This document shows, piece after piece, positions 1 through 6,965 of a stretch of 10,558 nt of DNA. Within the stretch, counting starts at the first letter, position 1. The number at the start of each line of letters is the position of its first letter. The stretch covers positions 1 to 10,558 of the forward strand of contig CANLED010000050.1 in NCBI GenBank assembly GCA_947489175.1, written 5' to 3'. A program made the translations under genes and the position numbers. The notes beneath the pieces are model-generated. The model was given only the letters and a program-made list of their open reading frames with translations. It searched no databases and was not told where the DNA came from. The DNA comes from Chitinophagaceae bacterium (GTDB lineage: Bacteria; Bacteroidota; Bacteroidia; Chitinophagales; Chitinophagaceae).

Positions 1-792
1 AATGCCGCTGAATTGATGATCAGGGAAATGATTAAACTCATTTATCCCAAAAAACCACTTTTTCCACCCAGTTGGAAAATGATGATTTGCATTCCTTCAA
101 GCATCACGGAAGTTGAAAAGAGGGCTGTAAGGGATAGTGCAGAACAAGCAGGCGCTAAAGAAGTTTACCTGATTCACGAACCTATGGCAGCAGCTCTAGG
201 AATTGGCATTGATGTTACTGAGCCAATTGGAAATATGATTATTGATATTGGAGGCGGAACAACCGGGATCACTGTAATTGCCTTGGCTGGTATTGTTTGT
301 GATCAGTCAATCCGTATAGCTGGTGATGAGTTCACTGCTGATATCATGGAAGCATTGAGGAGGTACCATAGTTTGTTGATAGGAGAGAGAACTGCAGAGC
401 AGATTAAAATTCAAATAGGTGCTGCTATGAAGGACCTTGACAATCCTCCTGAAGACATGCCTGTTAATGGAAGAGACTTGGTAACAGGGATTCCAAAACA
501 AATCATGGTGAGCTACCAAGAAATAGCAGAAGCTTTGGATAAATCCATTTTTAAAATTGAAGAAGCCATTCTAAAAGCGTTGGAAACAACACCTCCTGAG
601 CTTGCCTCAGATATATTTAAAAGAGGACTTTATTTAACTGGTGGTGGAGCATTGTTGAAAGGGTTGGATAAAAGGTTGGCTCTCAAAATTAAACTACCTG
701 TTCATATAGCAGAAGATCCTCTGAAAAGTGTTGTAAGGGGAACAGGATTGGCATTGAAAAACTATCATAATTTTCCTTTCATCATGAGATAA
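1..792 (+). CDS. mreB: Rod shape-determining protein MreB (5'-truncated by window edge)
   Basis: Bacterial actin homologue that polymerises on ATP under the inner membrane and positions the cell-wall elongation machinery. The reading frame is open from base 1, so the gene begins before the window; the 263 residues seen are about the last three quarters of a roughly 340-residue family protein, and the N-terminal phosphate-1 loop is missing. Visible MreB signatures are the segment from PSSITEVEKRAVRDSAEQAG to HEPMAAALG (E60 matches the catalytic Glu of the family), the phosphate-2 loop DIGGGTT at residues 82-88, the GERTAEQIKIQIG stretch, and the adenosine motif LTGGGALLKGLD near the end. One residue is odd: the position after GGGTT, normally Glu, is Gly89 (codon GGG at 265-267). 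The gene leads the operon and mreC follows after 40 bases. The identification is secure. Confidence 0.97.
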   Translation, partial: NAAELMIREMIKLIYPKKPLFPPSWKMMICIPSSITEVEKRAVRDSAEQAGAKEVYLIHEPMAAALGIGIDVTEPIGNMIIDIGGGTTGITVIALAGIVCDQSIRIAGDEFTADIMEALRRYHSLLIGERTAEQIKIQIGAAMKDLDNPPEDMPVNGRDLVTGIPKQIMVSYQEIAEALDKSIFKIEEAILKALETTPPELASDIFKRGLYLTGGGALLKGLDKRLALKIKLPVHIAEDPLKSVVRGTGLALKNYHNFPFIMR

Positions 793-817
793 TATGCCTC
801 ACCATATACAATAAAAA

Positions 818-822
818 AGGAG
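818..822 (+). promoter_or_regulatory. Shine-Dalgarno-like site of mreC
   Basis: AGGAG lies 10 bases before the mreC ATG at 833, in an A-rich leader. It supports this start. It stands out because most other genes in the window (rodA, the hydrolase, transketolase, the small exported protein) have AT-rich leaders without a clear purine-rich site, as is usual in Bacteroidota, where Shine-Dalgarno pairing is little used. The spacing is longer than the classic optimum, so its effect is uncertain. Confidence 0.4.
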
Positions 823-832
823 CAGGCAATCC

Positions 833-1681
833 ATGCGCAACGTTTTCTTATTTTTTAAAAAGTATTCAGTTTTTATATTCTTCCTTCTCATGCAGGGAGT
901 GTCTTTGTATATGCTGATTACTTATAATCAGTTTCACCATACTTTATTTGCTATGTTTTCCAGTGAAGTGTCTGGAAGTATAAATTTTAAAGTGAATAGA
1001 ATTGAGAGCTATTTCAGTTTGGCCAAAGAAAATGAAGCACTTCGTATTCAAAATGCAGAATTATTGTCCCAGCAGCAATCTACTTTCTTTTCTCTAGATA
1101 CGTCTTCCAATATCAATGCGGATAGCATCAATACTGATTCTGGAGCTGTACACAGTCAGTTTGTATACATGCCTGCAAAAATAATTAGCAATTCTGTTTA
1201 TTTACAACAGAACTATCTCATGCTTTACAGAGGAAGCGAACAAGGCGTTTTGCCCAATATGGCTGTTGTTGGTACTAATGGTGTAATTGGCACCGTAATT
1301 AATACCAGCAAAAATATGTCTATCGTAATGAGCTTACTTCATCGTCAATCAAAGCTCATTGCAGTTTTGAAAAAAGGCAGTGGATTGGGGGAAATAAGTT
1401 GGGATGGTAAAAATCCTGCTTTTTTGGTATTGACAAAAATTCCGAAAACAGTTGTTGTTAAGCAAGGTGATACTGTAATAACAACCCCTTATTCAGATCG
1501 TTTTCCACCGAGTTTACCCATAGGTACAGTTTATGAAATAAGGCAAGACCAAGAAACAAATACGTATATTTTGAAAGTTAAAACGGCCACTGATTTTTTT
1601 TCGATTCAACATGCGTATGTTGTTAAAAATTTGCTTCAAAATGAAATGGATGAACTTAAAAGCAAGATTATAAAAGAATGA
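833..1681 (+). CDS. mreC: Rod shape-determining protein MreC
   Basis: Bitopic inner-membrane protein whose periplasmic part binds and activates PBP2 in the elongasome. The 282-residue product has a short cytoplasmic N-terminus, one membrane helix at about residues 11-30, a predicted coiled coil at about 55-83 (the ENEALRIQNAELL region) and a beta-rich periplasmic domain at about 110-270. Typical MreC features are the GVLPNMAVVGTNGVIGTV stretch at about 138-156 and the TTPYSDRFPPSLPIGTV loop at about 217-233, which corresponds to the family's TSGxGGxFPxGxxIG motif. A Ser/Asn/Asp-rich linker at about 84-108 separates coil from beta domain. The stop overlaps the mreD start as ATGA, indicating translational coupling. 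Length is normal for the family, and the ATG at 833 fits the N-terminal membrane topology. Confidence 0.95.
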   Translation: MRNVFLFFKKYSVFIFFLLMQGVSLYMLITYNQFHHTLFAMFSSEVSGSINFKVNRIESYFSLAKENEALRIQNAELLSQQQSTFFSLDTSSNINADSINTDSGAVHSQFVYMPAKIISNSVYLQQNYLMLYRGSEQGVLPNMAVVGTNGVIGTVINTSKNMSIVMSLLHRQSKLIAVLKKGSGLGEISWDGKNPAFLVLTKIPKTVVVKQGDTVITTPYSDRFPPSLPIGTVYEIRQDQETNTYILKVKTATDFFSIQHAYVVKNLLQNEMDELKSKIIKE

Positions 1682-2199
1682 ACCTTATTGTAAAAAATAC
1701 CTTACGCTTCTTTTTTATTTTGTATATACAGGTCTTTATCCTGAATAAAATCCCTCCATTGCACCAATTTGTCGTGCCTTATTTTTATTTTATTTTTATT
1801 TTGTGGTTGCCATTTAAAACGCAAAGGTGGGTTATTCTTTTAGTTGGTTTTTTGCTCGGGTTTACTGTTGATATGTTTTATAAAACACCCGGATTGCATG
1901 CAGCCGCTTCACTGCTGATTGCATACCTTCGGCCTTTCGTAATCAATCTGCTTCTCCCAAAAGAAGCAACTGAATGGGGTAATGAAGAACCAAATAGGGT
2001 GTCTATGGGTTCACTCCCTTTCACTACCTATGTTATCCTTTTGACCATATTACACAATCTTTATTTGATTTTTCTTGAATGGATGCAGTTTGGTAGTTTT
2101 TTTTATTTTTTGGGAAAACTTATTGCAACTTCTCTTGTAAGTTTACTGCTAATTTTGATTTCAGAATTATTGGTTAATCGAAGAAAAAAAACCCGTTAA
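1678..2199 (+). CDS. mreD: Rod shape-determining protein MreD
   Basis: Small polytopic inner-membrane protein of the elongasome, partner of MreC. The 173-residue product is strongly hydrophobic, with about five or six membrane segments (about 8-22, 34-46, 50-68, 75-93, 115-134 and 142-164) and a basic C-terminus ending RRKKTR. The segment GFLLGFTVDMFYKTPGLHAAASLLIAYLRP is split by a conserved-looking Asp in the membrane (D65) and resembles Bacteroidota MreD, which is otherwise poorly conserved in sequence. The start overlaps the mreC stop by four bases (ATGA). Identification rests on hydropathy, size, that segment and the position between mreC and the PBP2 gene. Confidence 0.92.
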   Translation: MNLIVKNTLRFFFILYIQVFILNKIPPLHQFVVPYFYFIFILWLPFKTQRWVILLVGFLLGFTVDMFYKTPGLHAAASLLIAYLRPFVINLLLPKEATEWGNEEPNRVSMGSLPFTTYVILLTILHNLYLIFLEWMQFGSFFYFLGKLIATSLVSLLLILISELLVNRRKKTR

Positions 2200-2246
2200 C
2201 GCTGCATTTTATTATTTTATAATTCAAACCATCAACAAATTACAAC

Positions 2247-4286
2247 GTGTTTAACCAGTCCAGACAAAATGTAATCAGATTAATTATTTTCGTAGCATTT
2301 TCTGTGCTGATTATTCGACTAATTTTTTTGCAATTGGTTTCTTCTAATTATGATAATTTGGCACTGGATAATGCCGTTAATAAAAAAATCATCTTCCCTG
2401 ATAGAGGTATCATTTTTGATCGAAATGGCAAATCAATTCTTGAAAATACACTCGCTTATGATTTGATGATTTTGCCGACTCAACTCAAAGGACTTGATAC
2501 TGCTGGAATTTGCAGAATCCTCAAAATTAATTTAGTACAATTCAAGGAAAGGGTAATTTCATCAATTATAAAAAATGGGCGATACCGACCTTCAGTATTT
2601 GAAGCATCGTTGTCTGTAGAATCCTTTGTTCAACTCCAAGAAAATATTTTTAGATTTGAACCTGGATTTTTTCTTCAAGAACGCCCTATTCGGTCTTATC
2701 CGTACAAAGCTGCTGCACATGTACTTGGATATGTAGGTGAGGTAGATTCAAATATATTAAAGCGAACAAATTATTTTTATCAGCTAGGAGATTACATGGG
2801 GCTAAGTGGGTTGGAAAGGTATTATGAGCCAGTTTTGATGGGACAGCGAGGTGTTAGATACCAAATTAAAGACAACAAGAATCGAATTGTAGGTGCTTAT
2901 GAAAAAGGTAAGTTCGATTCTACCGCAATTGCTGGTAGAAATCTCCGTACTTATCTTGACATTGATTTGCAAGTAATGGCTGAACGGCTTTTAAAGAATA
3001 AGCTAGGTGCAATCGTTGCCATAGAACCTCAAACTGGAGGCATTCTTGCTTTGGCTAGTGGACCAACTTATGATCCCAATCAACTTACAGGTAATTTAAG
3101 AAAAGCAAATTTCTCTTGGCTATTGAGAGATACTTCGCGTCCTCTTTTTAATCGGGCCATCAAAGGACAGTACCCTCCTGGGTCTACCATTAAGCCCGTA
3201 GGGGCGCTTATTGCATTGGATGAAGGAGTAATTGGGCCAGATTTTGGACTTGGATGCAGTGGCGCTTATTATGGTTGTAGAAGGGCTATCGCTTGTGAGC
3301 ATAAAAATCCAGGACATGCATCCAACCTTCGTCAGGCATTGGCCAATTCTTGCAACAGCTATTTTTCCCATATTTATCGTTTGGCAATTGACAATCCTGC
3401 TGAACGAAATACTGTAAATGGGTATTTAAGGTGGAAAAGGTATATGAATTCTTTTGGAATGGGTGTTAAGTTGGGGGTTGACTTGCCCAGTGAAGACAGG
3501 GGTTTCATTCCTGATACAAGTTTTTATAATAAATTGTACAACAGGTCTTGGAGCTCATGCACTAACGTTTTTCTTGGAATTGGTCAAGGTGAAATGCAAG
3601 CTACTCCACTTCAAATGGCAAATTTGATGTGTGTTATAGCCAACAAAGGGTATTACTATACACCGCATTTTGTGCGATCAATCGACAATGCATTGGTTTC
3701 CGATACCTTATTAAATGTTTATAAGGTTCGGCATGATGTTACCAAGATTCCTGATTCAATGTATAATCTTGTACAGCTTGGGATGCAGGATGTTGTTGAC
3801 AGAGGAACAGCAGTTGGGGCAAGAATTGCTGGAATTGCTTTGGCAGGAAAAACAGGTACAGCGGAGAATTATGGCATCATATATGGGAAACGAGAAAAAT
3901 TGGCCAATCACTCTTGGTTTGTTTGTTTTGCTCCAAGAGAGAACCCGAAAATTGCGGTTGCCGTTGTAGTTGAAAATGCAGGTTTCGGTTCTACATGGGC
4001 CGGTCCAATAGCGTCTTTAATTGTTGAAAGATATTTAAAGGATTCCCTCTCTCAGGAAAGGTGGAAAGAAGTTGAAAGGATAGAGGGTAAAGAGATTCTA
4101 CTTCCCATTATCAAAACAAAAAGAAATACATTGGATTCTCTTCGAAATGAACGTCTTAAAAAGAACCAGTTGAACTTTAGGGTTGAAATTCTAATGCCAT
4201 CCGTTCCTATCAATAAAAAGAAAAAGATTATTTTGGCTTTTCATTTGAATGCAATTAAACCAAATTATGAAGAAAAATTCATTTGA
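2247..4286 (+). CDS. mrdA: Penicillin-binding protein 2, elongation-specific transpeptidase
   Basis: Class B penicillin-binding protein that cross-links peptidoglycan during lateral growth; anchored in the inner membrane with its catalytic domain in the periplasm. The 679-residue product has one N-terminal membrane helix at about 10-30, the pedestal domain with the PDRGIIFDRNGKSILEN signature at 51-67, and a transpeptidase domain from about 230. Catalytic motifs are all present: S313-T-I-K316, S368-C-N370 and K535-T-G-T538. A Cys/His-rich stretch (C337, C344, C350, H352, H357, C369) lies between the first two motifs. After the catalytic domain, a Lys-rich tail of about 80 residues runs to 679. 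The start is GTG; no in-frame ATG precedes the membrane helix, and GTG gives a short cytoplasmic tail as in relatives. It lies 47 bases after mreD, and its last 20 bases overlap rodA. MrdA with RodA forms the polymerase/cross-linker pair. Confidence 0.95.
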   Translation: MFNQSRQNVIRLIIFVAFSVLIIRLIFLQLVSSNYDNLALDNAVNKKIIFPDRGIIFDRNGKSILENTLAYDLMILPTQLKGLDTAGICRILKINLVQFKERVISSIIKNGRYRPSVFEASLSVESFVQLQENIFRFEPGFFLQERPIRSYPYKAAAHVLGYVGEVDSNILKRTNYFYQLGDYMGLSGLERYYEPVLMGQRGVRYQIKDNKNRIVGAYEKGKFDSTAIAGRNLRTYLDIDLQVMAERLLKNKLGAIVAIEPQTGGILALASGPTYDPNQLTGNLRKANFSWLLRDTSRPLFNRAIKGQYPPGSTIKPVGALIALDEGVIGPDFGLGCSGAYYGCRRAIACEHKNPGHASNLRQALANSCNSYFSHIYRLAIDNPAERNTVNGYLRWKRYMNSFGMGVKLGVDLPSEDRGFIPDTSFYNKLYNRSWSSCTNVFLGIGQGEMQATPLQMANLMCVIANKGYYYTPHFVRSIDNALVSDTLLNVYKVRHDVTKIPDSMYNLVQLGMQDVVDRGTAVGARIAGIALAGKTGTAENYGIIYGKREKLANHSWFVCFAPRENPKIAVAVVVENAGFGSTWAGPIASLIVERYLKDSLSQERWKEVERIEGKEILLPIIKTKRNTLDSLRNERLKKNQLNFRVEILMPSVPINKKKKIILAFHLNAIKPNYEEKFI

Positions 4287-5604
4287 AATATCCAGTGGCA
4301 TAGATTGGGTGCTTGTAGGGGTGTATGTCGCGCTTGTTTTAATTGGCATTACCAGCATTTTTGCGACCACTTATCGGGATGAAAATATCATTGCTGGATT
4401 TTTTTCTTTGAAGACAGACTATAGCAAACAATCGCTTTATTTTCTGATAAGTGCAGTTTTGGCTGTATTAATTTTACTGACAGACAGTAAGTTCTTTTCA
4501 GCCACGGCCAACATTTTTTATTTTTTTGGAATTATTTTATTGATTTTGGTTTTCCCATTTCATACCGATGTAAAAGGTACAAAATCTATTATCCGTTTTT
4601 CCACTTTTCAATTACAACCTGCAGAACTGTGTAAAATTTTTGTAAACCTTGCATTGGCAAAATACCTGTCTAGTGTTGATTTAAATTTTACAAAGTTTAA
4701 ATCTCAGTTTATCGCAATGGTTATTGTACTGGTTCCTGCCATATTAACCATTTTTCAAAATGAGACAGGTCTCGCATTGGTTTATTTTGCTTTCTTTTTG
4801 GTTATGTACCGTGAAGGGCTTCCCTCCGCAATATTAACCATTTCATTTTCAATAGCCTTACTGGTTGTTCTTACTCTTTTAATTGACCAAAACATCTTAG
4901 CCATTATTCTTACATCATTGGCTGTGTTATTGATCTTTTTTATTCGGAAGCAGATTAAAAAAAGTAAGTCAATCCTGTTTGCAATAATCACCATATGGGC
5001 AGTATGTGTAGGAATTCAAAAATACGCAGTGCCTTATTTTTTTAACCACGTTTTAAAACCGTATCAAGTTCAAAGAATATATGCAACGGTGGGCAAAGAT
5101 TTTCAGGTAGACCTGGAAAAACTAAGTGCAGAAGATATTAAAAAGATGGAGGGGAAAAAAAAAGCAGGGAACTACAATGTGAAACAAAGTCAGATTGCAA
5201 TAGGCGCAGGAGGTTTTATCGGTAAAGGGTTATTGAAAGGCACGCAAACAAGATATGATTTCGTGCCTGAACAGCGCACAGACTTCATATTTTGTACCAT
5301 TGGGGAAGGGTTTGGTTTCTTGGGGAGTTTGGTTTTGCTTTCACTGTACTTATTCATGGTATTCAGAATAATTTCAATGGCAGAGAGGCAACGAAGTATA
5401 TTTAGTAGGGCTTACGCTTATGGGGTAGCCTCTGTTTTGCTCTTTCATATTTTTATCAATATTGGTATGACCATCGGAATAGTTCCTGTAATAGGCATCC
5501 CTTTGCCTTTGATGAGCTACGGTGGTACAGCCCTAATTACTTTTACTGTCTTGATATTCATCTTAATTAGGCTCGATGCAGACCGTCATATGATTTTAAG
5601 ATAA
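4267..5604 (+). CDS. rodA: Peptidoglycan glycosyltransferase RodA (SEDS family)
   Basis: SEDS-family polymerase that extends glycan strands from lipid II, working with PBP2. The chosen ATG at 4267 gives 445 residues and starts MKKNSFEISS; an in-frame ATG at 4249 would add six residues and overlap mrdA further. There are about ten membrane segments. Family motifs are FQLQPAELCK at about 114-123, QNETG at 164-168, the loop VPEQRTDFIF at about 333-342 whose D339 matches the catalytic Asp of E. coli RodA, and the C-terminal GIVPVIGIPLPLMSYGGTALI at about 404-424. It is longer than E. coli RodA (about 370). Part of the excess is hydrophobic sequence around 190-250, and part is a charged stretch at about 275-303 before the conserved QSQIAIGAGGFIGKG. 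No Shine-Dalgarno is seen; the 20-base overlap with mrdA suggests coupled translation. Confidence 0.95.
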   Translation: MKKNSFEISSGIDWVLVGVYVALVLIGITSIFATTYRDENIIAGFFSLKTDYSKQSLYFLISAVLAVLILLTDSKFFSATANIFYFFGIILLILVFPFHTDVKGTKSIIRFSTFQLQPAELCKIFVNLALAKYLSSVDLNFTKFKSQFIAMVIVLVPAILTIFQNETGLALVYFAFFLVMYREGLPSAILTISFSIALLVVLTLLIDQNILAIILTSLAVLLIFFIRKQIKKSKSILFAIITIWAVCVGIQKYAVPYFFNHVLKPYQVQRIYATVGKDFQVDLEKLSAEDIKKMEGKKKAGNYNVKQSQIAIGAGGFIGKGLLKGTQTRYDFVPEQRTDFIFCTIGEGFGFLGSLVLLSLYLFMVFRIISMAERQRSIFSRAYAYGVASVLLFHIFINIGMTIGIVPVIGIPLPLMSYGGTALITFTVLIFILIRLDADRHMILR

Positions 5605-5623
5605 ACAGCATACATCCATATAC

Positions 5624-6379
5624 ATGAAGATTATTCCGCTTTCAGAAGGATCATTTACCATTGACCAATCTAAAGAATTTGTTCCTTTTAATCATTCAAA
5701 TGATGATCTTCAGCAACGATCAAGAGGTAGTTTATTGGTTGAAATTCAACCCTTTTTAGTGTTAACTACATCTGATGTTTTGTTGTTGGATACAGGATTG
5801 GGGTTCACCGATGAATTAGGCATCATGCAAATACACAAAAACATGGCCTTACATGGCATTTATCCTTCAGATGTTACGAAAGTATTGATGACACATTTGC
5901 ACAAAGATCATGCTGGTGGACTGGTTCGTTTAGATACATTAAAAAATGAATACCAATTATCTTTTCCACATGCAGATTATTATATCAGTCAAAAAGAAAT
6001 AGACGTTGCTACAAATGGTTATAGTCCTTCCTACAACATTGAAAAATTATCTTGTCTTTTACACCATGAACAAGTACACTTACTAAAAGAAGAGAACGGT
6101 GTAATTGATGGATATATTTATTTTGAAAAAACAGCTGGTCATTCGCCATTTCACCAATCTTTTAAAATAGTTGAGGGCCATGAAATAATTTTTTTTGGAG
6201 GAGATGAAGCACCTCAATTACAACAAATGAAAACAAAGTTTGTAGCGAAGTATGATGCAGACGGAAAAAGAGCAATGGAACTCCGCGTGAAATGGTGGGA
6301 AATTGGGAATAATGAAAATTGGAATTTCCTCTTTTATCATGATATCGGAACTCCTACATACTGCAATAAAGGTATTTAA
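5624..6379 (+). CDS. Metallo-beta-lactamase-fold hydrolase
   Basis: Predicted cytoplasmic dinuclear metal hydrolase of 251 residues with no signal peptide. The full set of metal ligands of the fold is visible: H91-L-H93-K-D95-H96, H173 in TAGHS, D194 in FFGGDE and H239 in FYHD near the C-terminus. The overall layout (LLLDTGLG before the first motif, THLHKDHAGG, AGHSPFHQS) resembles the lactonase-like subgroup that includes quorum-quenching N-acyl homoserine lactonases, but this subgroup also acts on many other esters and lactones, so the substrate is unknown. The gene starts 19 bases after rodA on the same strand and is probably the last gene of the elongasome operon. No terminator oriented for this strand is evident after it. 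Confidence 0.85.
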   Translation: MKIIPLSEGSFTIDQSKEFVPFNHSNDDLQQRSRGSLLVEIQPFLVLTTSDVLLLDTGLGFTDELGIMQIHKNMALHGIYPSDVTKVLMTHLHKDHAGGLVRLDTLKNEYQLSFPHADYYISQKEIDVATNGYSPSYNIEKLSCLLHHEQVHLLKEENGVIDGYIYFEKTAGHSPFHQSFKIVEGHEIIFFGGDEAPQLQQMKTKFVAKYDADGKRAMELRVKWWEIGNNENWNFLFYHDIGTPTYCNKGI

Positions 6380-6420
6380 TTTTCATAATATATTCAGTAT
6401 GAATGGGTATGGACATTTTG

Positions 6421-6454
6421 AAAAAAAAGAGGCTAGCTCTAGAAAGAGCCAGCC
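6421..6454 (-). terminator. Intrinsic terminator of the minus-strand operon
   Basis: On the minus strand a 10-base-pair stem (arms 6445-6454 and 6431-6440, one G-U pair) closes a four-base loop (6441-6444) and is followed by a U-rich tract (6421-6430, eight consecutive U). It lies 53 bases past the stop of the small exported protein gene. On the plus strand the same arms have an A-C mismatch and no U tract, so it should act mainly in one direction although it sits between convergent genes. Confidence 0.85.
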
Positions 6455-6507
6455 GTTGCTAACCTATGAAAAACACCGAGTTAAAATTACATTGTTATTT
6501 GTTCATA

Positions 6508-6942
6508 TCAAAATCCTTTTTTTCTTCTCTCAAATTGATCTTTTTCCGACTGCCTTTTTTGAAACTCTCTTCTCACAAGCGACTTAAATTCATCTTCTGC
6601 ACCAAATACCTTGTTAGCTCTTTCGTGTGTCATCACTTTGGTAAAATCATCCCTATATTTCTTCCTCATATCCAACACCTTCTGTTGTTTTTCAAGATGA
6701 TCGCCTGTATTTTTGTTAACAGACAATCCTTTCATTTCGCTTCTATATTGATTAAAAATCGGCCAAAATTTTTGAGCTTCGTCTGGATTTAAATTCAGCT
6801 CTTTGGTGATAAATGCCATCTCCATTGCTTGGATTTTTTTCAGGTCGTTAGACCTATTATCAGAACGATCAGATCTGTTCGGCTGAGCATTCAATCCAAT
6901 TCCAGTTAAAAGGACAAGAAATAAAAGGCATAAGTTTTTCAT
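6508..6942 (-). CDS. Small exported Spy/CpxP-like protein ('sensor of ECF-type sigma factor')
   Basis: A 144-residue protein with a clear signal peptide (MKNLCLLFLVLLTGIGLNA, probable cleavage before Q20), hence periplasmic. The mature part is charged and almost entirely helical: a Ser/Arg/Asp-rich linker at 21-32, then LKKIQAMEMAFITKELNLNPDEAQKFWPIFNQY at about 34-66, then long basic helices to the end. The LNPDEAQKFWPIFNQY motif is typical of a small Bacteroidota family often labelled sensor of ECF-type sigma factor and loosely like the LTxxQ-type proteins Spy and CpxP. It is the last gene of the minus-strand cluster, 23 bases after the membrane regulator-like gene, and is followed by a strong terminator. 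A role as a periplasmic stress sensor or chaperone feeding into the sigma factor is inferred from family and context. Confidence 0.75.
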   Translation of the reverse strand: MKNLCLLFLVLLTGIGLNAQPNRSDRSDNRSNDLKKIQAMEMAFITKELNLNPDEAQKFWPIFNQYRSEMKGLSVNKNTGDHLEKQQKVLDMRKKYRDDFTKVMTHERANKVFGAEDEFKSLVRREFQKRQSEKDQFERRKKGF

Positions 6943-6965
6943 GATTACAAATATTTATAAAATGT

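Noticed and set aside
13..18. TTG or ATG at 13-18 as the true start of mreB
   Set aside because: The frame is open to base 1 and the MreB family requires an N-terminal nucleotide-binding part upstream; the gene is cut by the window edge.
3120..3417. Open frames on both strands inside the PBP2 gene
   Set aside because: They overlap the conserved transpeptidase domain and have no family features; they are frame shadows.
6303..6792. Plus-strand open frames across the junction and the small exported protein gene
   Set aside because: They cross the terminator and run antisense to a gene with a clear signal peptide and family motif; composition is that of a reverse complement.
6943..6965. Possible separate promoter for the small exported protein (a partial TAnnTTTG match, AATATTTG, on the minus strand)
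   Set aside because: First base mismatched, no -33 TTG, and only five bases from the ATG; the 23-base gap fits co-transcription.
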